64,000 nt of DNA, taken from NCBI GenBank assembly GCA_024220505.1, contig JAKZZE010000008.1:62001-126000 (forward strand), given 5' to 3'. Shown here piece after piece: positions 36,249 to 46,654 of the stretch; within the stretch, counting starts at the first letter, position 1, and each line of letters opens with the position of its first letter. Origin of the DNA: Rhizopus arrhizus (Eukaryota > Mucoromycota > Mucoromycetes > Mucorales > Rhizopodaceae). The position numbers and the translations under genes are program-made. Below the pieces are notes generated by a model, which saw nothing but the letters and a program-made list of their open reading frames with translations, did not search any database and had not been told where the DNA came from.

Positions 36249-37341
36249 GTTTATATGAAATAAAGAAAAGAAAAGAAAAAAGAAAAGGAAGCCTCGAGTT
36301 CTTTTCTATTGCAGGTTTTTTTTCCAATTTAAGCGCGGTTTAATTTGTGCGCTTTTTGTTTCTTTTCTTTTTTTTTTTTTTTTTTTTAGGAGCTTTGTTA
36401 ATAGTAAATGAAATATAAAAGAATCATCAAGTGTACTCAAAGGACCATTCTATTTTAATAGTATTGAGAATGTATACTTGTAAACAAATAATGTATAATT
36501 TCTATACATAAACATAGTGGAATTGCATTATAACAACAAACACTCTTAATGTACAAAAAATCAGACAGTTGTTAGCTCAATTTATCCAATTCCTTAGCTC
36601 AAATGCCAACTATATTACAGCAAACAGCGTTTGGATCATCATTGATATAAGGAAACAAATAAAAAAATAAAAGGAAATAATGTATTGCAAAGGACAAATA
36701 ATTAAATTTGTCCACAATTTTTACTTTCAAGCATTTATTATTTTACGCATTCCAGAATCAAGCTAAAGTTCCTAAACTATACCAACTTCACAATAAAACA
36801 TCTGAGATATTCTCAAATTACAAAATTCCGAAAGTATATATCAGCGGATTCCATAATAATGTAGCAACTGTCTTCCTTGACAAAGCACTCAACGCGAGAA
36901 TTAATATAAATTATAAATGAAGCCATATTTAGTAATAGGAAGGGCTCTCATTAAGTATTCATAAAATAAGTGTCATAGAGATTGGATAGTGTATTAATAA
37001 AAAAAAAAAAAAAAAAAAAAAGGAATGATGCCAAATTCAAGCATAGTAGGAAATCCCAAGATATACGATTAAAGAATAATTTTTTATTTGTAAAAATTTT
37101 AAAACCCAAAATGAGCACATAATATTTGACATATTGTATTGCCCGGGGCAGTTCAAAGAAGTGTTAGAGAAACTAAAAACCTTTTTGATAGCCAAAAAGG
37201 TAAAAAGGATAAAGAAGGGAAGATGATAGGAAGGTGTAATCAATACATTTAAGAGCTAGAGAATAACCAAGATAATAGTTTTTGACCAAGAGGGGAACAT
37301 CGGGAGAGATTTGATCATGATTCAAATAATCCCAAGATATA
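36249..37341. other. Intergenic AT-rich stretch
   Basis: About 1.1 kb: a pyrimidine tract before the GH8 start, T run at 36368-36387, A run at 37000-37020. The short frame at 36708-36920 has no recognisable feature. Ends at the TA that begins the Fanzor-bearing element. Confidence 0.5.
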
Positions 37342-37364
37342 CAGTGGGGCTGGTGAATTTTGTC
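37342..37364 (+). repeat. Left TIR of the Fanzor-bearing element
   Basis: Begins CAGTGGGGCTGGTGAATTTT after TA 37340-37341 and pairs with 39881-39903 with three mismatches. Confidence 0.7.
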
Positions 37365-37573
37365 GGTTTAAAGAAAATAAACTTCGTTTAGCAAAAAATA
37401 GATGTCATTTCCAGAAAAATAAATGTCACTAACCTAAATGGAAATTTCGTTTAGTACATTTATTGTTGTCACTTTGTACTTGTTCTAATGAAATACCTGT
37501 ATTAAATGACCAAAGCGATAACCTTGGAGGTGAATTTTTTATGAATTTCCTACTTTTGTTCTACTTAAAGATG

Positions 37574-38619
37574 ATCAGTCTAAAGGATATTTTCTGGTGA
37601 AAAGACTAGGACGTTCGTCAGTCCTTCTCAAATTATTTAGGATCTTGAGAAAATTCAATACGGCTGCTTGATCGCGATTCCAAAGTCTTCTTTTTATTCT
37701 TGTGGTTTGTTGTTTAAGGCATGAGAGACTCTTACACCTAGTACTGCATTAGTTATCAAAAATTAATCTGATTTATTTTTTCCTTTGGATTACCTCAGCA
37801 AACCATTATATACCACATCTGGCTTCTTTTTCCGTTGGTAAAGGCGAGGATTTGGCACGGTTTTGAATTTTTCTCATTCATTTTCACAGGCTGGACAATG
37901 GGAAGATGTTTTTTGATTAAGTAGACAACAAACCCGTTCTTCTTTAACATCCTGATTAACCCCTTGCTTCTTGTCGGTTCTTGATACTTGACATTAGGGG
38001 CGGATCAATCTTCAAAAACTAAGACAGCATCTTGACCAAACTTTGCTTTTAAGCTACACACCACAGGACAAAAACTTGACTTGACAGAAGTTGCAGCTGA
38101 ATTGAAAACAGTTGGAACAGGTTTACTAGGCTTGAGGGGAATTTAGACTTGTTTTAGAAGCAGTTGTGCTTGACTCCACAGAAGCAGAAGTTGGTTTGAT
38201 GATACGAAAAGCAGACTTGGTTGATTAACCCAAAGAGAGTCTTTTGACGACAGGTGCATCAAAATCGTCACTGCTATATTCAAGATCATAGTCATCAAGA
38301 GTGGTCTTATTGAACATGATAGTTTCATCTGCTGTAGAGATACCAGTACTACTTGTAGTAATAACTTCGGAATCTGTAGCTTTTCCTTTGCCTTTGAGCC
38401 TCTTTTGTGATCCACTCTGTGGAGTATTTTCCCTACCTATGATGGGGCTTCATACGTTAGACTAGCTGTTTACCTACATTAAGTTTGACGATGCAACTTA
38501 CTTTTCCTTTTTCTAGCTATTACAACGGGTTGTAAATCATCGTCTGAGTTGTCTTCTACATATAGTTCAAAGGAGTCTATAATAGTATCAATTTTGTGGT
38601 CAGTGACATTTCGATCCAT
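37574..38619 (-). pseudogene. Fanzor/TnpB-like RuvC nuclease relic
   Basis: Fanzors are eukaryotic relatives of the RNA-guided nuclease TnpB. The first exon starts MDRNVTDHKIDTIIDSFELY and ends at a GTAAG donor (38503); after a 67-nt intron comes a Ser/Thr/Asp-rich N-terminal region. The C-terminal third has the diagnostic blocks in order, though with stops and shifts: FGQDAVLVFED then (stop for Trp) SAPNVKYQEP; IRMLKKNGFVVYLI; the zinc-ribbon half TSSHCPACENE; VPNPRLYQRKKKPDVVYNGL; and WNRDQAAVLNFLKIL, the last RuvC motif with its catalytic Asp. The central part, including the first RuvC Asp and most of the nucleic-acid-binding domain, is missing, so it is an internally deleted relic. The 232 bp between its stop and the left TIR is where a guide-RNA gene would be expected. 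Confidence 0.68.
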
Positions 38620-39189
38620 TATTAAATATGGAGCCTACCGTTTTTGCTCTTAAATGGCTTCTTTTGGTTTGAAGAGAATAAAGTATCCTTTTGCTTTCTT
38701 TTCATTTTTCAATGTGTTTTCATGAGTGAAATATACGAACAAAAAGAAAAAGTGTCTCCATCCCATTTATATAGATTTATTCAAACACAGCTACAATCGA
38801 ATAATAGCAATGTGCCTACAATGAGCTTATACTACGTAGTAACTTGCAATAGAAGATACTTGTTTCTAGATTCACATAGAATATTAGTTATAATAGATAG
38901 GACTCGAGTAGTTATTAGCGTCTGAATGTGTCAAGTTATTTATGTTTTTTCATCAAATCTCAATGATAAATATGTTAAGAACATACTTGATAAGCATAAA
39001 ACGTTGGGCCGTCATCTTGTAATGTCACTGCATAATGATGATATATTCACTGATCAAAATCTCCATTAAAGGTCCTTTGCTGAGCCCAATAAAACTGTTT
39101 TAATCATATCAATTCTCGCAAGGTTTACATTTTAAAAAGATATGGTATTATGAAAATATCATAGTATGATTTTAAAAGCATGTTCACAT
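38620..39189. other. Spacer between the two genes of the Fanzor-bearing element
   Basis: About 570 bp. The plus-strand frame at 38644-38925 starts with a run of hydrophobic residues and has no recognisable feature; I treat it as chance. Confidence 0.45.
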
Positions 39190-39800
39190 GGGTGTTTTAT
39201 TACAACAGTGGATGATTTGACTAGAGTATCCATAAAGAATTTGATTATAATCATCAGCACTTCGACTCGATAAGTTTTCATTCGACGATGTTTGAGCTTT
39301 CCTTTAACTATAGCCTAAAACTGCTCAATTGGGTTGAGCTCTGGTGAACAAGGAGGTAAGTGCATTACTCTATAACCTCTACTGTCATTTTTTCTTATCA
39401 TTGGATGAGAATTATGAATAGCACAGCAGTTTATTACAAGATAACTACCCATAAGACTTTTGTCCATGTCCATGATATCAAGAAGCTCACTTATAGATCT
39501 TACAAAGTGGGCAGTAGTTGTACCTTTTGCTACTAGCTTGTTGTTCTCGATGGCAGTACTCTCCTCCACACCAGCCTACTCTATAGTAGACTATTCAATA
39601 ATAATGTCGCCTGCTCTTTGCCTCCTGCAAGCTTTCTTCTTTTTTTTTTTTTTGTTTGGCTGTCTTCAATGCAGCCTCATCAATAAAAACGCAGGTTCTT
39701 AGTGTAACCCAGATCCGAGCCTTTCCACTTCATGAACCACTCGTATCTCGTTTGCAAGTTATTGTCAGAGTTTCTTATCATAGAATCGAAGGTTGGTTAA
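39190..39800 (-). pseudogene. DDE transposase relic of the Fanzor-bearing element
   Basis: Reads on the minus strand with several stops: TCVFIDEAALKT (first catalytic Asp), AKGTTTAHFVRSISELLDIM, SYLVINCCAIHNSH (second Asp replaced by Asn) and HLPPCSPELNPIEQF (Glu), followed by a stop and AIVKGKLKHRR. A T run at 39640-39652 interrupts the region after the first block. Superfamily IS630/mariner. Non-functional. Confidence 0.72.
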
Positions 39801-39880
39801 TATAGTCACTTGACTTTAAATAAACCGGAGTTCTCACTAGAAATATCCCCTATAAACAAAAAAATTATTTTTTCAGAATG

Positions 39881-39903
39881 GACAAAATTTACTAGCCGCA
39901 CTG
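39881..39903 (-). repeat. Right TIR of the Fanzor-bearing element
   Basis: Reads GACAAAATTTACTAGCCGCA then CTG on the plus strand, followed by TA at 39904-39905. Confidence 0.7.
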
Positions 39904-40158
39904 TATAACACAAATGACGTTATAATGGCTTCAAAATTTTATTTTTTTTTCGTTATCAGAAAGCATTCCGAGCCGGACGGCTTTCACTCCTTGACCTTCC
40001 ATCTCCTTCTGTGCAGCAAAGAGAAATGATTATCAAAATAAGGGGTAGAAAGTCAAAAACTGAAGTTTCCTTCTTTCCTAAAACTTTGATAAGGTAGCTT
40101 TATATTTAAAATGGATGAATAGAAAGAGATACTAAACGAGGATGATTAGGTAGCGAAA

Positions 40159-40449
40159 ATGGCCAAGTCTAAGAATCACACCAACCACAACCAAAGTAAG
40201 ACAGAGATTTTAATGCACACAATTTCAATCAATTAACATGCGCTCGCTTAGACAAAAAGGCTCACCGCAACGGTATTAAGAAGGCCGCTACTCACAAGTA
40301 TCGCTCTCAAAAGGGTGTAAGTTGTAACATTTGCATCAGTGACTGAAAGAAACTAAAATATGTAATAGTTGGATGCCAAATTTCTTCGTAACCAACGTTT
40401 CGCCAAGAAGGGTACTCAAAAGGCTCTTGCTGCTGCCATCAAGAAATAA
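40159..40449 (+). CDS. RPL29: 60S ribosomal protein eL29
   Basis: Three exons (40159-40195, 40252-40316, 40369-40449) give a 60-residue, very basic protein: MAKSKNHTNHNQ, then KKAHRNGIKKAATHKYRSQK, then LDAKFLRNQRFAKKGTQKAL and a Lys-rich end. This is the whole of eL29, which sits on the large subunit surface. Codon use is GC-richer at third positions than in the neighbouring genes (AAG, GCC, CGT, CTC), as expected for a highly expressed gene. Splice sites are canonical. The upstream 200 bp should contain its promoter; a pyrimidine-rich stretch lies at 39945-40020. Confidence 0.96.
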
Positions 40450-41357
40450 ATTGTGGATTTAAAATACATGAATTATTTTATTTGGAAATACACAGTAGCA
40501 TTGAAAAATAAAACAAGTGGATTAATTCTGGATTCAATTTTTTTTACCTTTTTTTTTCCTAAGAAAAGATACGGTTGGAGAAATGATAGAATACAGATGT
40601 TGCATATTATGATATCAACTTGGTTTATGCATTTGAAAAAAAAACAGCGCCCCTCAGCTTTTTGTTCGATGTTTGTCATTTAAGAAGAGATTATGAATTA
40701 GAATCAAGGACATCAATCTGGCATTGATAAATGGCACGATGTTGTGTGAGCTGTTTCTTTAGAGATTAGTTAATACAAACAAATATATTTGACGTGGTCT
40801 TGAGCCCAATTTTTGGATCTTTAACTATTTCCTGCATTACTGGCAAATAATAGCTGTATTGCCTCAGTTATTTATGTTGTCCAAAATGATAATTATGATA
40901 AAAGGCTCCTAACATTTTCCAGGCTACTCCTTTGAGCAGTTAGTGTATGCTTTGTTATTAATCATGGGACAATATATAGAGAAATAATAACTGAGATAAC
41001 TTTGCATTTGTCTTCCATTAATTGCAAAGTAAGCAATTGAATGAAATATATGCAAGCCGATAAACATTAGGATGAAATTATCTCTTAGACAAGCTCCATT
41101 GTTATTTGCAATTTTAATAAGAAAGCAATGATAGGAGAGAGGAGGAGGGAATGTATAAAGAAATCTATCCATATATACAAGTAATAAATTTCTTACTTTA
41201 TACTCGTTTCTTGATAATATATAGGAACATTACTTCAAATTGCGAATAATACTTATGCACTAAACAATAATCATAAAAAAAAAGAAGTCAATTAATAAAA
41301 ACTGTTTTAGTTTAAGTCTGAACAGGCTATTCACTTTCACGACTTTATTTTTATTCT
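40450..41357. other. Intergenic stretch between convergent genes
   Basis: About 900 bp of AT-rich sequence between two convergent genes. Frames on both strands are short; no motif recognised. Confidence 0.55.
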
Positions 41358-42432
41358 TTACTTGGAATAATCGTAAAATCCCTTTCCAGTTTTACGTCCT
41401 AAACTTCCTTCACTGATAAGTTTATCCAATGCCTTTGAAGGCTGGGTAAAGGCAGGATCGATTTTGCCTTCCTTATGCCAGCCATCAACAATAAATTTCA
41501 TCGTATCTAAACCAATAAACTAAAACAATTTCAAAAATGTGTAAAACAGACTTGTCTTAATAATAATAATCTTACATCAGAGAGTTCAAAAGGACCCATA
41601 GGCATACCAGCACCCAATTTCATAGCAGTATCAATGTCTTCAATTGAGGCTTCCTCACGATCCAAGATACGATAAGATTCCATAAGATAAGGAACAAGCA
41701 GGCGATTGACGATGAAACTGTAAAAACATTAATGAATTCCAGTTTCCGTGTATAGCACAGTACTTTCTTTTTCTCTTACCCTGGTGTGTCTTTACAACTC
41801 ACAGGTACTTTTCCAACATTCTTTGAGAATTGATTCAAAGAATTAATCACTTCATCCGTAACGTTCTCCGTACGAACAATCTCCACAAGCTTCATAGCAG
41901 GTACAGGGTTAAAGAAATGAAGACCTGCAAAGCGCCTCTGTCTTTCCTCTGAAGTAGCTTTGGCAATTAAAGTAACAGGCAGTGATGAAGTGTTGGAGCA
42001 AAAGATGGCGTCAGCAGGAGCTGCCTGATCAAGTCCTTTAAAGAGTTTTTGCTTAATATCAATATTTTCAACGATAGCTTCTACAATAAGGTCAGAGGAT
42101 GCAGATGCTTCATTGGCATCTTTTGATGTCTTGATATAATCCAATGTTTGGTTGATGAAATCCTTTTGTTTGGTCTCATCATCAGCAAACTTTTTGCGAG
42201 CAACGCGCTTTAATGAACTGGAAATAATTTTTTTGCCATTTTCTAAAGCGGCATCAGAAGTATCCACCATGGTTACGTTATATTTGCCTTGGGCGGCCAC
42301 TTGAACGATACCAGATCCCATTAAACCAGCACCGATAATAGTAACATTTTTAATGTCTTTCAGCAAGTAAGAACAAGTAGAAAAGGCTCTCTTATTCAAA
42401 ACTGTCTTCGATAATGTGCTTATGCCGAGCAT
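41358..42432 (-). CDS. 3-hydroxyacyl-CoA dehydrogenase, mitochondrial type
   Basis: Oxidises L-3-hydroxyacyl-CoA with NAD in the third step of beta-oxidation. Three exons (41780-42432, 41576-41717, 41358-41519) give 318 residues, the normal length for the short/medium-chain enzyme. The N-terminus [20 protein letters not shown] is a typical mitochondrial presequence. The Rossmann loop is [20 protein letters not shown]; then come [25 protein letters not shown], the catalytic His in [18 protein letters not shown], and the C-terminal dimer domain ([47 protein letters not shown]). The ATG at 42430-42432 was chosen because upstream in-frame codons come from a T13A13 palindrome. Confidence 0.94.
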
Positions 42433-43580
42433 TGTTTTATAAAATGGGATTTTTTTCAAAAGAAAAAGTTTTTTTTTTTTTAAAAAAAAAAAAAGAGAAA
42501 AATAATAATAAGCACAATACTTTCTCGTCATTTTCACATGAATTACTTTTTTTCACCTGTACGTTACAACACACATTTCGGCCAATGAAAATTTAAATCA
42601 AAATTTAGGAGCAGGTTACTGACGAATTTTGAGTCCTGATCCGGAGTTAGAATTATACACATATCACTGATATTAGTAAAAATGTAAAGTTTTCAGTACT
42701 CAACCTTTTGTAACGCTGGTGTATACCTCACTAGGTATATCTGGTAATTCTATTGGAATTTCGTTATCCAAAATATTCCTTTTCAGCATACTACAATTGT
42801 ATCCAAAATCATTTCACAAGTATCCATACTAAATCATGAACACGCACTATTAGATAATTCCATACGCTTAATCATTTTCTACTACTTTCACTTGACCCCT
42901 TAATCTAATTTATGTATATTTTACAGAAGTAATAACCTAGTCACATCACTCCGCGACATGTGGCTCAAAGTTTAATAAAAAATAACTTATTTTACAAAAA
43001 AAGTAAAGAAAGGCTTCTCACTGGGAGTGTATCTTTTAACAGACGAAATTCATTCCTGAAGTCGCTCACAAGAAGATAAAAAACTATATTAGCCAATACA
43101 TCTCTGAGCAGACCGATTTTGAATAGTTTGAATTTTTTTTTACTTTAATATGTTGCATTATCCTTTAATTCAATATTATGCATTTATACTCCCACCATAT
43201 CGCTTGCAACTGCTTCTTAACTAAAATAATTTAAGTTAACACGAGGCAACAAATAAAGACCCTTTTTTTCTTTAAAAAAATGTAAAGAGCCTAAAAATAC
43301 ATAAAAACACCATTGAAGGATTACCTAATCTTTTTGTAATAGGTTAATCACACGTTCTTGTATCACGGTTATTAACAAATACATTCACTGTATGTAAACT
43401 GTAATTCAATAAATAGAAAATCTAGTTATTGTGCATACTGTTTTGCCTTCAGTTTTCTATAACAATTTGAGACAATAACAAGTTTTTTGTAGGTTATGAG
43501 TCTTTATGAATTATATACGCAATCCGCCTTTCTTTTCTGTTCATTAGGCTTACGAACTTAAATTTAGGTACAGTACAAGC
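42433..43580. other. Intergenic stretch with T/A palindrome
   Basis: About 1.15 kb: promoter side of the dehydrogenase gene, starting with a T-run/A-run palindrome at 42469-42494, then AT-rich sequence with no gene or repeat that I recognise. Confidence 0.5.
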
Positions 43581-44149
43581 TGTTGTAGAACAGTAACTTA
43601 TTGTAGTTGACATTGATAAATATAAGTCTTAATACAAGATCATAATTAAATAAAATAAAAATATAAGTTTATTTAAATAAGATCATACAATCAATTCCAA
43701 TTAAACATATTCTAAAAGAATATGCTTTGTATTAATGAGAGTTCTTTGATAAGAAGAAGTATCGACTAAAATAACAAGATCCAATACAATATCAGGAATA
43801 TTGCTAATCTTTCACATAATTGAAATAACGCGTAAAATAGCCTTATTCAAATCAGTGAGGAATTCCCAGAATAAAAGATAATCTATGACAGACATACAAA
43901 AGGACAAATGAAAAGTTTTCATGATCATAATTATAGATGACACTTGCTAAAGTACCTGAATATTAGAAGAACGCTTACAATAGAAGATATTAAGCCACTC
44001 ACTCAATAAGATATAAATACCTGCCTTCAATTAGAATAATTTTTAGTTTAACTTAAAACTGAAATAAAGATCAGTCTTAAAAAGTATCCAAACTGTTTCT
44101 TGATCTTTGTTTCCACGTCATCCTGTACTATTTCTACCATTATACAACG
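43581..44149 (+). mobile_element. Solo LTR, family B
   Basis: Starts TGTTGTAGAACAGTAACTTA and ends ATTATACAAC plus G (CA changed to CG). It is 569 bp, the same length as its inverted partner at 44996-45564, with long identical stretches. Flanks CAAGC and CAAAT do not form a perfect target duplication. No internal retroelement sequence adjoins it. Confidence 0.75.
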
Positions 44150-44529
44150 CAAATAACATTGTAATAAAAGCTCATTAGCCAATAAGAACCAAGTTCATTT
44201 GCAAAATAACCCTTACATCAATTTTGTAATTTTTTTTTTTTATTTAATAAAAAAAAAAAGAGCCAGATCGTGCTTCATTGTACTTATTCTATTCAACATC
44301 TATTTGCGAACTAGCCACTGCAGTTTCAAGTGCTATAACACATTACGTATGTTGTTCTTCATTCAAGTCAAAGTATAATACCAAAATGCATGTGAGAAAC
44401 GCACATACTGACCAAGCTATGTATACTTGGGTGAATATTAATGTACTCACCATTACGCCTACGCCTATACACGATTACATAGATACGTTAATTCTACACA
44501 GAAAAAAGAAAAGTAAACGCAAATCAGGG
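44150..44529. other. Spacer between LTR and transposase fragment
   Basis: About 380 bp with a T-run/A-run palindrome (44230-44262). The plus-strand frame 44278-44538 contains KSKYNTKMHVRNAH, faintly zinc-finger-like but with the Cys pair wrongly spaced; not called. Confidence 0.4.
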
Positions 44530-44681
44530 ATATTGTGAAAGTAATACGTAAATGCCAAATCGAAAGATCATACAAAAAAATGAAAGATGCCTTGCCGTAT
44601 TTGGTCATTAAAGGCGTTCATGAACTATGGGATCGGATTGAAGAACAATGGGCGAGATTTACAAAAGATGATTGTAGAAAG
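44530..44681 (+). pseudogene. Tc1-type transposase C-terminal fragment
   Basis: Reads KGVHELWDRIEEQWARFTKDDCRK, the same C-terminal helix block as Tc1-C at 62.7-62.8 kb (KGVHELWKKIEKEW). It is cut at 44682 by an LTR of the chromovirus family. Confidence 0.7.
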
Positions 44682-45900
44682 TGTTTAGGAAAGGGGAGTT
44701 TTAGGTAAAATATAATATAGCAACAAAGACAAAGAAATACTGTTAGAACTTGGTATCTCTTTATTAAGTTAAGATAACTATGATTAAGATTAAAAAATTA
44801 ATTCTTCATGTAAAAAGTGAGGGTATTTATAGACATGATACGGATAAAGAATTAGGTCAGATTTATAATCAATTTAACAGAATAGATGATTACTATTTCT
44901 AATTATTAGTTTAGCCTGTTCCTAGCTTGTATTGTCAATTATGCTATTGGGATGGTTTCAGATAACTCTGGATAGATAACTATTTAAGGAGACGGTGTTG
45001 TATAATGATTAATATAATAAAATAAAAGGTAGAAACAAAGATCAAGAAACAGTTTGGATACTTTTTAAGACTGATCTTTATTTCAGTTTTAAGTTAAACT
45101 AAAAATTATTCTAATTGAAGGCAGGTATTTATATCTTATTGAGTGAGTGGCTTAATATCTTCTATTGTAAGCGTTCTTCTAATATTCAGGTACTTTAGCA
45201 AGTGTCATCTATAATTATGATCATGAAAACTTTTCATTTGTCCTTTTGTATGTCTGTCATAGATTATCTTTTATTCTGGGAATTCCTCACTGATTTGAAT
45301 AAGGCTATTTTACGCGTTATTTCAATTATGTGAAAGATTAGCAATATTCCTGATATTGTATTGGATCTTGTTATTTTAGTCGATACTTCTTCTTATCAAA
45401 GAACTCTCATTAATACAAAGCATATTCTTTTAGAATATGTTTAATTGGAATTGATTGTATGATCTTATTTAAATAAACTTATATTTTTATTTTATTTAAT
45501 TATGATCTTGTATTAAGACTTATATTTATCAATGTCAACTACAATAAGTTACTGTTCTACAACAGACGGTACGGATGAATATAAAGACCTTCATTTCCGT
45601 GATTGGGTATCATTGCTAACAATAATATCTCAGTCAGGATAAACGTTTTCATGATTAATGATGATCCGGTAAGTAATCGTCATTCCCTATTCAACTTGCT
45701 CATATTATCAATAAACTATATTACAACCATGTCATCTTATTTGACTATATGAAGTTAATATGAATAAAACTTAATATAAAAATCTAACCAAAGTATTTTA
45801 TTGATCTGTGTCGGGAATAATGTTATAAATGATTCCAAGTTATGTCAACATATTATTCAGGATCATATCTGATTCCTTTTACTAAAATAAAGTGATTTAT
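44682..45900 (-). mobile_element. Decayed chromovirus LTR (family A), split by a family B LTR
   Basis: The reverse complement of the 649-bp chromovirus LTR at 50417-51065 is recognisable in two parts: 44682-44995 (starting TGTTTAGGAAAGGGGAGTTT) and 45565-45900. The two parts are separated by the LTR at 44996-45564. Similarity fades after AAATAAAGTGA near 45893, about 25 bp short of the expected end. Substitutions and small indels show it is older than the full-length copy. Confidence 0.75.
44996..45564 (-). mobile_element. Solo LTR, family B, inserted in the family A LTR
   Basis: 569 bp, TG...CA ends (TGTTGTATAATG ... GTTCTACAACA), flanked by the 5-bp target duplication GACGG (44991-44995 and 45565-45569). 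Removing the LTR and one GACGG restores the family A LTR sequence. It is the inverted partner of 43581-44149; their 3' ends differ over about 35 bp. Confidence 0.85.
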
Positions 45901-46079
45901 CCATCATTCATAACTCAATATGAAAACAGTATTAATAAGCTACATGTAAAATATATCCAATAGACAGGCTACAGGTTAATTCGGATAATCTTCATTAAGG
46001 ATAAGATGCTGCGTAATTGCACGGTTAAATTATATTAAATCCAGGGACTAAATCACAGTCAATCGCAGTCAATCATATA
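45901..46079. other. Short gap between LTRs
   Basis: No gene or repeat recognised; includes a small direct repeat (aatcacagtc / aatcgcagtc). Confidence 0.4.
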
Positions 46080-46653
46080 TGTTGTAGAACAGCGTCTGAT
46101 CATAACGGACATTGAATAATCACAACTAAAAGAAGTATATTAAAATTGATAAAAGATAATAATTTAAATCTTTATCAAATAAAATATATTCTTCTTCTTT
46201 TTATATAAAACTATCACAATTAGATTCATCCTATAAAGTAAACATGAACAATAAATAAGTCATAACCTTTACTATTCATCATTTCTGTAAATGAATAATA
46301 ATGGATCAGGTACCTAGTCAACTTTGATCTGACTGGAGGCATTTCATATAAATATATCTTTCCTCTCAATGAAGACAGGACAATTCTCCCAGATCAGTTA
46401 AAGAACAATAAGATCTATAAAAACAACGAATTAAAAATTTTCATAATCGATTCAGTGATCATTCTTCAATCAAACATGTCAATTATTGGATCTACGCTCA
46501 TAACTATTCATTTACCCGCCAACTGATAGAAGAATATAAATAGTAGACTTTGTAATGATTTCTTTTGAACAATTAAGATTGTCTTAAATAAAGTTCAGTC
46601 TCAAAAAGTATTCTTTGGTTTTTATTGCTACCTTTAAATTACTTTACCAGAAC
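46080..46653 (+). mobile_element. LTR, family C, joined directly to LINE ORF1
   Basis: Starts TGTTGTAGAACAGCGTCTGA. It matches the solo LTR at 49409-49985 nearly base for base, including a TATAAATAG box (46534 region), but the last six bases (ATAACA) are missing. Similarity stops at 46653, one base before the context CATGG of the LINE ORF1 start at 46655. The LTR therefore takes the place of the LINE 5' untranslated region. Confidence 0.8.
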
Positions 46654-46654
46654 C

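Larger units (their letters stand above)
37342..39903 (-). mobile_element. Mariner/IS630-type transposon carrying transposase and Fanzor-like relics
   Basis: A 2,562-bp unit flanked by TA (37340-37341 and 39904-39905). Its ends are inverted repeats of about 23 bp: left CAGTGGGGCTGGTGAATTTT, right (reverse complement) CAGTGCGGCTAGTAAATTTT, both followed by GTC; 20 of 23 positions agree. Inside, on the minus strand, lie a decayed DDE transposase (about 39190-39800) and, downstream of it, a decayed TnpB/Fanzor-like gene (37574-38619). Both sit wholly between the repeats, so the nuclease gene looks like cargo of this transposon rather than a chance neighbour. Confidence 0.7.

Noticed and set aside
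43576..44154. Target duplication around the first family B LTR
   Set aside because: The flanks CAAGC and CAAAT share only three bases, so no duplication is claimed.
44278..44538. Possible C2H2 zinc-finger frame
   Set aside because: The Cys pair is adjacent instead of spaced by two to four residues and no second finger exists.
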